From positions 682,001 to 746,000 of the forward strand of contig JACJYZ010000002.1 of the NCBI GenBank assembly GCA_020635855.1: a DNA stretch of 64,000 nt, written 5' to 3'. Under the pieces are notes generated by a model. That model saw only the letters and a list, made by a program, of their open reading frames with translations, was not told the DNA's origin and made no database searches. The stretch's first letter is position 1; each line of letters begins with the position of its first letter. This DNA is from Flavobacteriales bacterium (GTDB taxonomy: Bacteria; Bacteroidota; Bacteroidia; JACJYZ01). Below are positions 34,148 to 43,225 of this stretch, in pieces. The position numbers and the translations under genes are program-made.

Positions 34148-36348
34148 TACTCTCCGGTTTGTGCAACAGTTGCGGTTGTGTCAGTTGATGCTGTGGGGGT
34201 TGTTTCAGGCTGCACGGGTTCGGCTGTCTTCACCACTTCATCTTTGACTTTGATGTCAGTTCCAAGTCGCTGCAGGTAGGCGATCACGGCTACAATTTCG
34301 CGGGTGCTCGGCACCTCAATGTCGGCTTTGGCCAGGTCGGCGGAAATTTCTTCGGCCTGTTTCATCAGGTCATTGTTGGCTTGTGAGGCATATCCTTCAG
34401 GGTAAGGAACACCCAGGGTGATCATCGCATTGATCTTGGCGGCCGTGGATGCCGTGTCAAGTTCGTGTTTGATGAGCCATTCGTACGTTGGCATTGTAGA
34501 CCCCGTAGAAGTTTGTCGGGGATTCATCAGGTGGAGGAAGTGCCATGCGTTGTTGCGCTTTCCTCCCTCTCGTTGAAGATCGGGGCCGTTTCGTTTGGAT
34601 CCCCACTGGAACGGGTGATCATACACAAACTCTCCCGCTTTGGAGTATTCCCCATAGCGTGCCGTTTCCGAGCGGAACGGGCGGATCATCTGCGAGTGAC
34701 AGGTGTAGCAACCTTCGCGAATGTAGATGTCTCGACCTTGCAGTTCCAGCGGCGTATAGGGTTTCACGCTGCTGATGGTGGGGATGTTGGATTTGATGAG
34801 GAAGGTTGGCACGAGTTCTACCAATCCGCCAACAGCCACCAGTACCAATGAAAACACGAGCATCTGCACGGGGCGGCGTTCGATTACGCGGTGCCAGTGA
34901 CTGCCTGCTTTGGCCTGGTAAACTTTCGCCAGGGCGGGCGCTTCCGCATCTTCGTTGGCCACCAGGCTGCCTGCTGCTGCCGTTTTAATCAGGTTCAACA
35001 CCATTACCACCGCGCCTGCGAGGTAGAGCGAGCCACCGAAGGCGCGCATGGCGTAGGCATATTTGATCTGGAGAACCGTCTCAAGGAAATTGGGGTAGGC
35101 CAATGTGCCGTCGGGGTTGAATTCTTTCCACATCAGACTTTGGGTAATGCCCGCGAAGTACATAGGTACCACATAGAACACGATGCCGAGGGTACCCAGC
35201 CAGAAGTGGATGTTGGCCATGCGGACCGAATGCAGCTTGGTGTTGTAAAGCTTCGGGATCAGCCAGTACATCATACCGAAAGTGAGGAAGCCGTTCCAGC
35301 CGAGACCTCCCACGTGCGTATGACCGATGGTCCAGTCGGTGAAGTGGCTGATGGCGTTCACGCTTTTCAGCGACATCATCGGGCCTTCAAAGGTGGCCAT
35401 GCCGTAACAGGTAACAGCCACCACCATGAACTTCAGTACCGGGTTCTCACGCACCGTATCCCATGCGCCGCGGAGGGTGAGCAGTCCGTTCAGCATACCA
35501 CCCCATGAAGGTGCGATGAGCATGATTGAGAACACGGTTCCGAGCGATTGCGCCCAGTCGGGAAGGGCACTGTACAGCAGGTGGTGCGGACCGGCCCAGA
35601 TGTAAAGGAAGATCAGCGCCCAGAAGTGGATGATGGAAAGTTTGTAGGAGTATACCGGTCGGTTGGCAGCCTTCGGAATGAAGTAGTACATCAGTCCGAG
35701 ATAAGGTGTGGTCAGGAAGAATGCCACCGCGTTGTGGCCGTACCACCATTGCACCAGCGCATCCTGTACACCTGCATACCACGAGTAGCTTTTGAACAGG
35801 CTTACCGGGATCTCAATGGAGTTGACGATGTGCAGCATGGCAACCGTAACGAACGTGGCGATGTAAAACCAGATGGCCACGTACAGGTGTCGCTCCCGCC
35901 GTTTCAGAATGGTGCCAAGCATGTTGATCCCGAAAGAAACCCATACGAGGGCGATCAGGATGTCAATCGGCCATTCCAGTTCGGCGTATTCCTTACCGGT
36001 GGTTTTTCCCAACAGCAGGCTAACGGCGGCAAGCACGATGATGGATTGCCATCCCCAGAAATTCACCTTGCTTAGGAAGTCGGAAAACATCCTGGCCTTG
36101 AGCAGGCGTTGCAGGGAGTAATACACCCCGGCGAAAATGCCGTTGCCCACGAAAGCGAAAATGATCGCGTTCGTGTGAACCGGCCGGGTGCGTCCGAAGG
36201 TGAGCATTTCACCCGCATTGGCATCCGGCCAAACCAGTTGAAGGGCCACAACCAGCCCCACCAACATACCCACTATGCCCCACACCAATGTGGCGACGGC
36301 AAAGTTTCTGACAATCTTGTTGTCGTAGGAAAATCTTTCCAATTCCAT
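34147..36348 (-). CDS. ccoNO: Fused cbb3-type cytochrome c oxidase subunits I and II (CcoN-CcoO)
   Basis: The 733-residue fusion joins the catalytic haem-copper subunit CcoN (about residues 1-480) to the monohaem subunit CcoO. CcoN has twelve helices with His ligands in blocks such as RPVHTNAIIFAF, WWYGHNAV, YIWAGPHHLLYSALPDW and IGHTHVGGLGWNG. CcoO carries a membrane anchor and CYTCH at 547-551 followed by SQMIRPF. Fusion is common in Bacteroidota. The enzyme reduces O2 with high affinity and pumps protons. It overlaps ccoS by one base. Confidence 0.96.
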   Translation of the reverse strand: MELERFSYDNKIVRNFAVATLVWGIVGMLVGLVVALQLVWPDANAGEMLTFGRTRPVHTNAIIFAFVGNGIFAGVYYSLQRLLKARMFSDFLSKVNFWGWQSIIVLAAVSLLLGKTTGKEYAELEWPIDILIALVWVSFGINMLGTILKRRERHLYVAIWFYIATFVTVAMLHIVNSIEIPVSLFKSYSWYAGVQDALVQWWYGHNAVAFFLTTPYLGLMYYFIPKAANRPVYSYKLSIIHFWALIFLYIWAGPHHLLYSALPDWAQSLGTVFSIMLIAPSWGGMLNGLLTLRGAWDTVRENPVLKFMVVAVTCYGMATFEGPMMSLKSVNAISHFTDWTIGHTHVGGLGWNGFLTFGMMYWLIPKLYNTKLHSVRMANIHFWLGTLGIVFYVVPMYFAGITQSLMWKEFNPDGTLAYPNFLETVLQIKYAYAMRAFGGSLYLAGAVVMVLNLIKTAAAGSLVANEDAEAPALAKVYQAKAGSHWHRVIERRPVQMLVFSLVLVAVGGLVELVPTFLIKSNIPTISSVKPYTPLELQGRDIYIREGCYTCHSQMIRPFRSETARYGEYSKAGEFVYDHPFQWGSKRNGPDLQREGGKRNNAWHFLHLMNPRQTSTGSTMPTYEWLIKHELDTASTAAKINAMITLGVPYPEGYASQANNDLMKQAEEISADLAKADIEVPSTREIVAVIAYLQRLGTDIKVKDEVVKTAEPVQPETTPTASTDTTATVAQTGE

Positions 36349-36515
36349 CAGTCCGTAGTATTTGATTTTTGCTTAGGTGGATTGTCGTGCAGCATCCGCA
36401 CCGAAGGGGTGTAGTCATCCTTGTATTGATCTGAGCGGATGGCCCAGATGAAAGCGACCAGAAAAATCGCTGCCACCAGAAAACTGGCTCCTATTAATAT
36501 GTAGATGACTCCCAT
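36348..36515 (-). CDS. ccoS: cbb3 oxidase maturation protein CcoS
   Basis: The 55-residue protein has one N-terminal membrane helix (MGVIYILIGASFLVAAIFLVAFIWAI) and a short cytoplasmic tail with RSDQYKDD, the classic CcoS pattern. It is required for cofactor insertion into the oxidase. ATG at 36515 was chosen because the family starts at this helix. It is first in the ccoS-NO-Q-P-G-H operon. Confidence 0.92.
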   Translation of the reverse strand: MGVIYILIGASFLVAAIFLVAFIWAIRSDQYKDDYTPSVRMLHDNPPKQKSNTTD

Positions 36516-36577
36516 CGTTCGGACGCTGTACAATCCTGATTCAATTGCGAAGTACGGCCAAGTGCATCTGATTCATC

Positions 36578-36613
36578 ATGACTGCTATCAGACGGCTCCA
36601 TGACTTTTGTCAC
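36578..36613 (-). promoter_or_regulatory. Two predicted Crp/Fnr sites upstream of the cco operon
   Basis: ATGACTGCTATCAG (36578-36591) and ATGACTTTTGTCAC (36600-36613) both fit the palindrome ATGAY-N4-RTCAT with one mismatch each. Their centres are 22 bp apart, two helical turns. They lie 63-98 bp before ccoS, in the gap after ccoI. A clean -7 box is not seen; the nearest TA on the minus strand (36554) is one base off the spacing found elsewhere. Confidence 0.6.
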
Positions 36614-36627
36614 GTTTTGGAAAAGTG

Positions 36628-39033
36628 TTACCGGATGCGCCTTCCCAGCAGGAAAGTGGCGGCGGTGGTGAAGGCCACGATGGTTACCGAACTGAGCGGC
36701 ATCAGGATGGCTGCGATCAGGGGTGTCAGATGGCCGGTGGCGGCGTATGAAATGCCAATGATGTTGTAAGTAAACGAGAGTCCGAAACTGGCATATGTTA
36801 TGCGCATGCACCGCCGCGCGTATTGCAGCATGCGTGGCAGCTGGTGCAGTTGCCGGCCTTCCAGGATGGCATCACAGGAAGGCGAAAAGCTGTACACATC
36901 TTCGGAAATCGCCAGTCCTACATCCGCCTGCTTCAGTGCGCCGGCATCGTTCAGGCCGTCACCCACCATCAGTACATGATGGCCGGCTTCCTGTTTTTTT
37001 TGCACATACTGCAGTTTGTCCATCGGGCTCTGACGGAACAGGAGCTGGTTTTTGTTGGGGAAGCAGGCCGACAGCTGTTGTCTGTCCGCATCATCGTCTC
37101 CCGAAAGAAGGGAAAGGTCATATTGCGAAGAAAGGATGTTCAGCGTTTCATTCATTTGGTCCCGGTACCGGCGTGCGATCCGGAAGTATCCCCTGACGTT
37201 GCCGTTGATCGATATGTAAACCCTTGCGGCCTGGTCGTGGCCGGGTATGGTTTGATGGGTAACGAATACGTCCGAGCCCAGTCGCACCCGCATGCCATTA
37301 ACAGCACCGCTGATGCCTTTAAAGGGCAGTTCGGTGTATTCTTCAACCGGTTGAATGTTTCCTTTTAATGATTGATAAATGATGCGGCTGTGCGGATGTC
37401 CGCTGTGGTGGGTGAGGGAGCGGATCAGGCTTGTTTCTTCCGTATCCAGGGGTGTGTCGCTTTCAAAGGTCAGCGTGGCGTTGCCGCCCATGGTGAGCGT
37501 GCCGGTCTTGTCGAAAACCACTGCATCCAGGTGCGCCATCTTCTCAATGGTCTGGGCATTTTTAAGGTAGAGACCTTTTCTGCCCAGCACCCGCAATGCA
37601 TTCCCGAACGTGAAGGGAAGGGTGAGGGCCAGTGCGCACGGACAGGCGATGATCAGCACGGCGGTAATGGCATGCCAGGCCTTTGACGGATCCAGTAACC
37701 ACCAGGTAATGCCTGTGATCAGTGCGATGGATAGGATACCAATGGTGAAGTAATAGCTGACCTTTTGCACGGTTTGTGAGAGTTCCTGGTCTTTGTTCTT
37801 GCGGAATACTTCCTGGTTCCATAGCCGCGTAAGGTAGCTTTGGGAAACGGCCTTTGTCAGTTCCACGGTGATGGCTTCTCCCGTTTGTTTGCCTCCGGCA
37901 TACACGGGATCGCCGGTATGTTTCGGGGTGGGGTCGGATTCGCCGGTGACAAAGCTATAGTCGATTTGTCCGTCGCCTTCCACCAGGGTACCGTCGGCGG
38001 GGATCAGTTCCTGGTGGCGGATGCGCACCCGTTGCCCGGCTTTGAGTTGATGGATTGGGACCTGGGTTTCCGCGGAGCCATTTAATAAAGTAACCCCGAT
38101 CGGAAAGTAGGAGGTGTAGTCGCGGTCAAAGGCAAGGGCGCGGTAGGTATACGACTGGTACCATTTGCCGATCAAGAGGAAGAAGACGAGGCCGGTCAGC
38201 GAATCCATGTATCCCGGTCCGGTGCCTGCCAGGATCTCATAGGTGCTTCGCATGAACAGAGCTGCAATGCCCAGCGCAATGGGGATGTCAATGTTGATGG
38301 TTTTGCTCCGGAGGGCGGTGAGTGCCGAGGCGAAATAGCCCGATGCTGCATAGAAGGCCACGGGCAGGCTCAGGGCCAGGCTGATAAGGCCGAACGCCGA
38401 TCGGAAATGTCCGTCGATCTCCACCGGGTTGTGCAGGTATTCCGGGAAGCTCAGCAGCATGATGTTGCCGAATGCAAAGGCTGCTACGCCGATGCGATAC
38501 AGCAAACCCCGATCCTGTTTGGGTTTTTCGGGTTTTTCCTGGTCCAGGGTGATCCTGGGCGGATAGCCGATGGTGGCCAGCAGGTCGGCCAGTTGTCTCA
38601 GCGGGAGTGCGCTTTCGTCAAAGGTGATGAATGCTTCTTTCTTCACGAAATCGACCTCGCAGCGGTAAATGGCAGGGTTCAGCCGATGGAGGTTTTCCAG
38701 CAGCCAGATACAGGAGCTGCAATGAATCTGTGGAAGGAACAAGGTGATGTTGGCCATGTGGCCGTCGTGGAAGTGAAGCAACTTCTCAACGATCTCCCGG
38801 TTGTCCAGGTAGGCATAGCGATGTTCCTGCTGGGATTGTTTGCGGCCGGGGTTTTTCTCCAGCACATAGTAGTCGTCAAGTCCGGATGCATGCAGGATTT
38901 CATAAACAGTCTTACAGCCTTCGCAACAAAAGGGATGTTCCTCCGCATCCACGATTGGAGATGTGTTGCAGGGATCACCGCAGTGGGTGCACATCAATGT
39001 GTCAGAAGCGGTCTTCTTTTGCAGGCTCTTCAT
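36628..39033 (-). CDS. ccoI: Copper-translocating P-type ATPase for cbb3 oxidase assembly (CcoI)
   Basis: The 801-residue ATPase starts with a Cys-rich metal-binding segment (CTHCGDPC, CCEGC) and a heavy-metal-associated domain with CSSC near 110. Eight membrane helices follow, with the Cys464-Pro-Cys466 transport motif, phospho-acceptor Asp508 in DKTGT, and the hinge GDGLNDAGAL. CcoI exports copper for the oxidase active site. It is convergent with nothing and lies directly upstream of ccoS on the same strand, but the 112-bp gap carrying two regulator sites suggests separate initiation for ccoS. Confidence 0.95.
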   Translation of the reverse strand: MKSLQKKTASDTLMCTHCGDPCNTSPIVDAEEHPFCCEGCKTVYEILHASGLDDYYVLEKNPGRKQSQQEHRYAYLDNREIVEKLLHFHDGHMANITLFLPQIHCSSCIWLLENLHRLNPAIYRCEVDFVKKEAFITFDESALPLRQLADLLATIGYPPRITLDQEKPEKPKQDRGLLYRIGVAAFAFGNIMLLSFPEYLHNPVEIDGHFRSAFGLISLALSLPVAFYAASGYFASALTALRSKTINIDIPIALGIAALFMRSTYEILAGTGPGYMDSLTGLVFFLLIGKWYQSYTYRALAFDRDYTSYFPIGVTLLNGSAETQVPIHQLKAGQRVRIRHQELIPADGTLVEGDGQIDYSFVTGESDPTPKHTGDPVYAGGKQTGEAITVELTKAVSQSYLTRLWNQEVFRKNKDQELSQTVQKVSYYFTIGILSIALITGITWWLLDPSKAWHAITAVLIIACPCALALTLPFTFGNALRVLGRKGLYLKNAQTIEKMAHLDAVVFDKTGTLTMGGNATLTFESDTPLDTEETSLIRSLTHHSGHPHSRIIYQSLKGNIQPVEEYTELPFKGISGAVNGMRVRLGSDVFVTHQTIPGHDQAARVYISINGNVRGYFRIARRYRDQMNETLNILSSQYDLSLLSGDDDADRQQLSACFPNKNQLLFRQSPMDKLQYVQKKQEAGHHVLMVGDGLNDAGALKQADVGLAISEDVYSFSPSCDAILEGRQLHQLPRMLQYARRCMRITYASFGLSFTYNIIGISYAATGHLTPLIAAILMPLSSVTIVAFTTAATFLLGRRIR

Positions 39034-39071
39034 TCAACCCGCAAGATATCTGATTCTGGCAGGGATGGTCA

Positions 39072-39085
39072 ATGATATTGATCAG
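39072..39085. promoter_or_regulatory. Predicted Crp/Fnr site between ccoI and moeA
   Basis: ATGATATTGATCAG fits ATGAY-N4-RTCAT with one mismatch and lies in the divergent ccoI/moeA gap. Toward moeA, a TATT followed by a T-run and G begins 29.5 bp from its centre (39108), close to a -7 box. Toward ccoI the start codon is only 39 bp away. If the moeA promoter is used, the leader is about 150 nt (39120-39274); no known riboswitch was recognised in it. Confidence 0.55.
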
Positions 39086-39274
39086 ATGATTGGTTGCTAT
39101 AAGTCAGTATTTTTTTGTTGCTCATTGGGTTAATTTGGAATTTAAAATGCGGCGCTATAGGTGCTGTTCTCCGGTGAGAGGGCATGTCAGAACTTGTTAC
39201 CGAGAGCCAAGCCTGTTAAGAACCGTGGGGTTTATTGTGATGAAATGTATTGTGGTTTTGCAAAATGCTCAGAT

Positions 39275-40477
39275 ATGACCGATACACGTACGAATGTTGC
39301 CGTTGAAGATGCCAGGCGTTTGATAGAAGATCACGTGGGGCATTTGTCTGTGATCGGAATTGATGTACAAGATGCGGTGGGGTATGTGGTGGCTGAAGAT
39401 GTTCTGGCGCCTATTTCCCTGCCTTCATTTGCGCAATCCGCTATGGATGGATTTGCGATCGGCATGTTGCCGGATGGAAACCGGGATGTTCAATGGAAGA
39501 TAGTAGGTGAAGTGAAAGCGGGAGATACAAGGGAAGTGGTTGTAGGACCCGGTGAAGCCTTCAGGATATTTACCGGGGCGATGGTGCCGGGTGGGACATT
39601 CAGCATTGTGCGGCAGGAGGATGCAACCTGGTCAGATTGGGAGATGACGGTGCATGTATACCCCAATGCGGGGTCCAACATCCGACATGTTGGCGGGCAA
39701 GTGGCCAAAGGAGATGTGGCGTTGCCCAAAGGCACATTGCTTGGCCCTGCAGGTGTTGGGTTTCTGACAGGATTGGGTATGACTCGCGTGAGCGTGTACG
39801 CAAAGCCAAAGATTGGATTGGTTGTGACCGGAAGCGAATTGGTAAAATCCGGAGAGCCATTGCGCAAGGGACAGGTGTATGAAACCAATTCGGTTCTGTT
39901 ACATACCGCATTGACGTCTGCAGGATATGAAACGACGGGGGTTCGTATGGTGGAGGATGATTTGGAGGCCACCTGTGATGCCATACGGCAAACATTACAA
40001 GAAGCGGATGTGGTTATTGTTTCCGGAGGTATTTCGGTCGGTGAATATGATTTTGTGCAGCGAAGCCTGGAAGCACTCAATGTTCATCCGATCTTTTATA
40101 AAATCAACCAGAAGCCGGGTAAGCCGATGTTTTTTGGGTTGGTTCAGCAAAACCTTTTGTTCGCTTTACCCGGAAACCCCGCGGCCGTTTTGATGTGTTA
40201 TTACCAGTATGTGCTTCCTGCCCTGAGAAAAATGAGCGGTTATAAAGATGGAACACCCGCAAAGAGGATTATGTCACTTAAACAATCCTTCCGAAAAAAG
40301 GATCAACGCGCATGGTTTCTAAAGGCAAAAACGAATGGGAATCAGGTAGAGATATTAGAAAAACAGGGCTCAGATATGCTGATGGATTTCGCGCTTGCCG
40401 ATGCTGTCGTTTATATACCGGCGGAAAGAACCGAGGTGGAAGCCGGAGGCGAAGTTGAAGTTTTTTTCCTTCCTTAA
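39275..40477 (+). CDS. moeA: Molybdopterin molybdotransferase
   Basis: The 400-residue enzyme inserts molybdate into adenylylated molybdopterin. Visible signatures are the N-terminal SAMDGFAI motif, the domain II blocks FRIFTGAMVPGG and VRQED, the MPT-binding TGSELV and VSGGISVGEYDFV, and KPGKPMFFG plus LPGNPAAV. The C-terminal domain IV is beta-rich. ATG at 39275 matches the family start; the frame is open 38 codons upstream without a family match. It heads the molybdenum-cofactor cluster needed for the nitrate reductase at 58.6-64 kb. Confidence 0.93.
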   Translation: MTDTRTNVAVEDARRLIEDHVGHLSVIGIDVQDAVGYVVAEDVLAPISLPSFAQSAMDGFAIGMLPDGNRDVQWKIVGEVKAGDTREVVVGPGEAFRIFTGAMVPGGTFSIVRQEDATWSDWEMTVHVYPNAGSNIRHVGGQVAKGDVALPKGTLLGPAGVGFLTGLGMTRVSVYAKPKIGLVVTGSELVKSGEPLRKGQVYETNSVLLHTALTSAGYETTGVRMVEDDLEATCDAIRQTLQEADVVIVSGGISVGEYDFVQRSLEALNVHPIFYKINQKPGKPMFFGLVQQNLLFALPGNPAAVLMCYYQYVLPALRKMSGYKDGTPAKRIMSLKQSFRKKDQRAWFLKAKTNGNQVEILEKQGSDMLMDFALADAVVYIPAERTEVEAGGEVEVFFLP

Positions 40478-40520
40478 AACGGCACCCTTGCTGATGTGTT
40501 TGTGGTCTGTTCATTAAACA

Positions 40521-40564
40521 ATGATACCGATCATATTGTGTGCTTTGTGTCATCCATAGCTTTG
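40521..40564 (+). promoter_or_regulatory. Predicted class II Crp/Fnr promoter of the tyrosine phenol-lyase gene
   Basis: The perfect palindrome ATGATACCGATCAT (40521-40534) is followed by a consensus -7 box TAGCTTTG (40557-40564), whose first base is 29.5 bp from the palindrome centre. The gene starts 24 bp after the box. Confidence 0.75.
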
Positions 40565-40587
40565 GGCCATATCCAAAGAAAAATGAT

Positions 40588-41973
40588 ATGAAGATTCCCG
40601 CATTGTCATCATGGGCTGAACCTTATAAGATCAAGGTTGTTGAGCCTGTTCATGTTCCCTCGAAAACTGCAAGGGAAAAAGCCATTGAAAAAGCAGGCTA
40701 TAATACCTTCTTGTTGGATTCGGATGATGTTTATATTGATCTGCTTACAGACAGTGGAACAGCTGCCATGAGCGATCGGCAATGGGCGGGCATGATGCTG
40801 GGAGATGAGGCTTATGCAGGCAGCAGGAATTTTTACAACCTGGAACGAGCCATTCGGGAGTTTTATGGATACAAGTACGTGGTGCCCACCCATCAGGGGC
40901 GGGGAGCAGAACATCTTATATCCAAGATAATGATAAAGAAAGGTGACTACATACCCGGCAACATGTATTTCACGACAACGCGGTTGCACCAGGAACTGGC
41001 CGGGGGGCAATTTGTAGATGTGATCGTTGATGAAGCGCATGATCCCGAAAGTGAGTTTCCGTTCAAGGGCAATGTTGACCTTAATAAATTGGAAACCCTG
41101 ATCAAGAAACATGGACCTGAAAAAATACCATACGTGTCGATAGCTACCACCGTGAACATGGCCGGAGGACAGCCAGTATCGTTGGAGAACTTACGGGCAT
41201 TGAGAAAGCTGACCAATGAATACGGAATCAAAGTCATCCATGACATGACCCGGGTTGCGGAGAATGCATTCATGATTAAACAATGTGAACCGGGTTATGA
41301 AAATGTTCCGGTTAAGCGGATTGTCAAAGAGATCTGTTCGTTAACGGATGGAGCGACCATGAGTGCAAAAAAAGATGCCATGGTCAATATCGGGGGTTTC
41401 TTTGCAATCAATGATTTTCGGTTGTTTGAAGAAGCCCGTAATCTGGTGGTGGTGTATGAGGGGTTGCATACATACGGCGGATTGGCAGGCAGGGATATGG
41501 AGGCAATGGCCATCGGCATAGCCGAATCAGTTGATGATTTACATATCAGGGCCAGGGTGGGGCAAGTACATTATTTAGGACGGAAGCTGGAAGCGGCTAA
41601 TGTTCCGGTAGTCAGGCCGCTTGGTACCCATGGTATATTTCTCGACGCAAAAAAAATCCTTAACCACCTTCCTCAAAAACTTTATCCGGCCCAAACCCTT
41701 GCGGCGGAAATTTATGTCGATTCTGCTGTACGTACGATGGAAAGGGGCATCGTGTCTGCAGGCAGGAATGCAAAAACGGGGAAGCACTATCAGCCTGAAT
41801 TGGAATTAGTAAGGCTTACCATACCCAGGCGTGTATATACCCAGGCACACATGGATGTTGTTGCGGAATCGGTTGCTCGTGTATATGAAAGACGCGAGGA
41901 GATCAAGGGTCTGAAGATGATTTACGAACCCAAGTATCTCAGGTTCTTTCAGGCCCGTTTCGAGAAATTATAA
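40588..41973 (+). CDS. tpl: Tyrosine phenol-lyase (beta-tyrosinase), PLP enzyme
   Basis: The 461-residue PLP enzyme belongs to the tryptophanase/tyrosine phenol-lyase family; the latter splits L-tyrosine into phenol, pyruvate and ammonia. The PLP lysine is Lys262 in MSAKKDAMVNIGG. The specificity residues match tyrosine phenol-lyase: a Thr in YFTTTR (about 129) and Arg386 in TMERG, equivalent to Arg381 of the Citrobacter enzyme, where tryptophanase has a non-basic residue. Length also fits (456 in Citrobacter). Database labels may say tryptophanase. It lies inside the Moco cluster behind its own predicted Fnr-type promoter. Confidence 0.85.
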   Translation: MKIPALSSWAEPYKIKVVEPVHVPSKTAREKAIEKAGYNTFLLDSDDVYIDLLTDSGTAAMSDRQWAGMMLGDEAYAGSRNFYNLERAIREFYGYKYVVPTHQGRGAEHLISKIMIKKGDYIPGNMYFTTTRLHQELAGGQFVDVIVDEAHDPESEFPFKGNVDLNKLETLIKKHGPEKIPYVSIATTVNMAGGQPVSLENLRALRKLTNEYGIKVIHDMTRVAENAFMIKQCEPGYENVPVKRIVKEICSLTDGATMSAKKDAMVNIGGFFAINDFRLFEEARNLVVVYEGLHTYGGLAGRDMEAMAIGIAESVDDLHIRARVGQVHYLGRKLEAANVPVVRPLGTHGIFLDAKKILNHLPQKLYPAQTLAAEIYVDSAVRTMERGIVSAGRNAKTGKHYQPELELVRLTIPRRVYTQAHMDVVAESVARVYERREEIKGLKMIYEPKYLRFFQARFEKL

Positions 41974-42046
41974 ACCACTTCTATGAAGTTGCTTCCGGGG
42001 CAAAGGAATTCCAGCTGATTCATTTCAGCAGGAAACCAACTTTTTA

Positions 42047-42090
42047 CTGATACATATCATATTTTGAGTTCCTGTGACCTTTTACATTTG
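42047..42090 (+). promoter_or_regulatory. Predicted class II Crp/Fnr promoter of the modE-moaCB operon
   Basis: CTGATACATATCAT (42047-42060, one mismatch) is followed by TACATTTG (42083-42090), a consensus -7 box at the same 29.5-bp spacing as at 40.5 kb. The first gene starts 27 bp later. Confidence 0.72.
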
Positions 42091-42116
42091 ATCGTTATAC
42101 ATTCTAAAATATAACG

Positions 42117-42479
42117 GTGAGCAATATATTTCCATCCTTTGTTATCAAGAAGCGGCTCTGGGTCATGGGCCGCAATGGTGCATTTCTCGGAGAGGGAAGA
42201 ATTGCATTGCTGAAGCATATTGATGCGTGCGGTTCCATCTCCAAAGCCGCCAAGGCAATGAAAATGTCGTACCTGAAAGCCTGGAAGCTGGTCGAATCCA
42301 TGAACCAGACGTCGCATGGGGTGTTGGTTGTGAAGGCGCCCGGAGGGAAAGGAGGCGGAGGTGCACAACTGACCGATGCCGGACGGAAGATCATTGCTTT
42401 GTATGAACAACTGAATGCCAGGTGTGAGCGGTTTCTGCAAAAGGAATTGGAAAACCTGCTAAAAGAAAACCCTATTTAA
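42117..42479 (+). CDS. ModE-like winged-helix regulator (single domain)
   Basis: The 120-residue protein is the ModE N-terminal HTH domain only: GEGRIALLKHIDACGSISKAAKAMKMSYLKAWKLVESMN, followed by the Gly-rich wing (GGKGGGGAQLT). It lacks the molybdate-binding MOP/TOBE domains of full ModE, so it may not sense molybdate itself. The start is GTG at 42117. It is the first gene of a tight operon with the TSUP permease (2-bp gap) and mobA-moaD-moaE-moaCB. Probable role: DNA-binding control of molybdenum genes. Confidence 0.83.
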   Translation: MSNIFPSFVIKKRLWVMGRNGAFLGEGRIALLKHIDACGSISKAAKAMKMSYLKAWKLVESMNQTSHGVLVVKAPGGKGGGGAQLTDAGRKIIALYEQLNARCERFLQKELENLLKENPI

Positions 42480-42481
42480 CC

Positions 42482-43225
42482 ATGTTGTCTTCCATTCATT
42501 GGGTGGGTGTTTTTTTGTTGCTGTTACCGGTGATTGCATTTCTATATGCTTCTGTTGGTCATGGAGGTGCCAGCGGCTATCTGGCACTTATGGCGTTGTT
42601 CAGTTTCCCAACGGAAGTGATGCGGCCAACAGCATTGCTGCTGAATTTGTTCGTGTCGGGAATGGCTTTTATTCATTTCTATAAACAGAAACATTTTAGT
42701 TGGTCCTTGTTTTATCCTTTTGTGATCACATCTATTCCTGCCGCATTTTTGGGAGGTTATGTCGGAATCGATGCATCCATATATAAAAAGGTGCTGGGTG
42801 TTGTTTTGGCTTTTGCCATTTTGCGGATGGTAGGCGTATTCGGGCGGGAACGGACCAACATTGAATTGCCAAGGTTGTGGCAGGGATTGGTAACCGGCGT
42901 TCTGATTGGATTCATGTCCGGAATGATCGGGATCGGCGGGGGCATTGTATTAAGTCCGGTTATCCTTCTGATGGGATGGGGCGATATGAAAACCACTGCA
43001 GCGGTGTCCGCACCGTTCATCTGGGTAAACTCGGCGGCGGGAATGGGCGGCATGCTGATGAGTGGGATTTCCATCGACTCTGATGCGTTCCTAATGGTTG
43101 CGGTGGTGATGATCGGTGGAATGCTCGGCGGATATATGGGCAGCGGCAGGTTCAGTAATGCCAGGTTAAAATACATGCTTGCCTTTGTTTTGGCGATTGC
43201 ATGTGTGAAATTGTTTTTGGTATGA
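42482..43225 (+). CDS. TSUP (TauE/SafE) family membrane permease
   Basis: The 247-residue protein has about eight membrane helices in two halves, each opening with a Gly-rich motif (YASVGHGGASGYLAL and GFMSGMIGIGGGIVLSPV), the TSUP signature. This family moves small sulfur-containing anions or organic acids. No modABC transporter is present in this cluster, and this is the only permease within the Moco operon, so an oxyanion role linked to molybdenum or to sulfur for MPT is possible but unproven. It overlaps mobA as ATGA. Confidence 0.82.
   Translation: MLSSIHWVGVFLLLLPVIAFLYASVGHGGASGYLALMALFSFPTEVMRPTALLLNLFVSGMAFIHFYKQKHFSWSLFYPFVITSIPAAFLGGYVGIDASIYKKVLGVVLAFAILRMVGVFGRERTNIELPRLWQGLVTGVLIGFMSGMIGIGGGIVLSPVILLMGWGDMKTTAAVSAPFIWVNSAAGMGGMLMSGISIDSDAFLMVAVVMIGGMLGGYMGSGRFSNARLKYMLAFVLAIACVKLFLV

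Noticed and set aside
40588..41973. Tryptophanase (tnaA)
   Set aside because: The Arg in TMERG and the Thr in YFTTTR are the tyrosine phenol-lyase residues; tryptophanase has different residues there.
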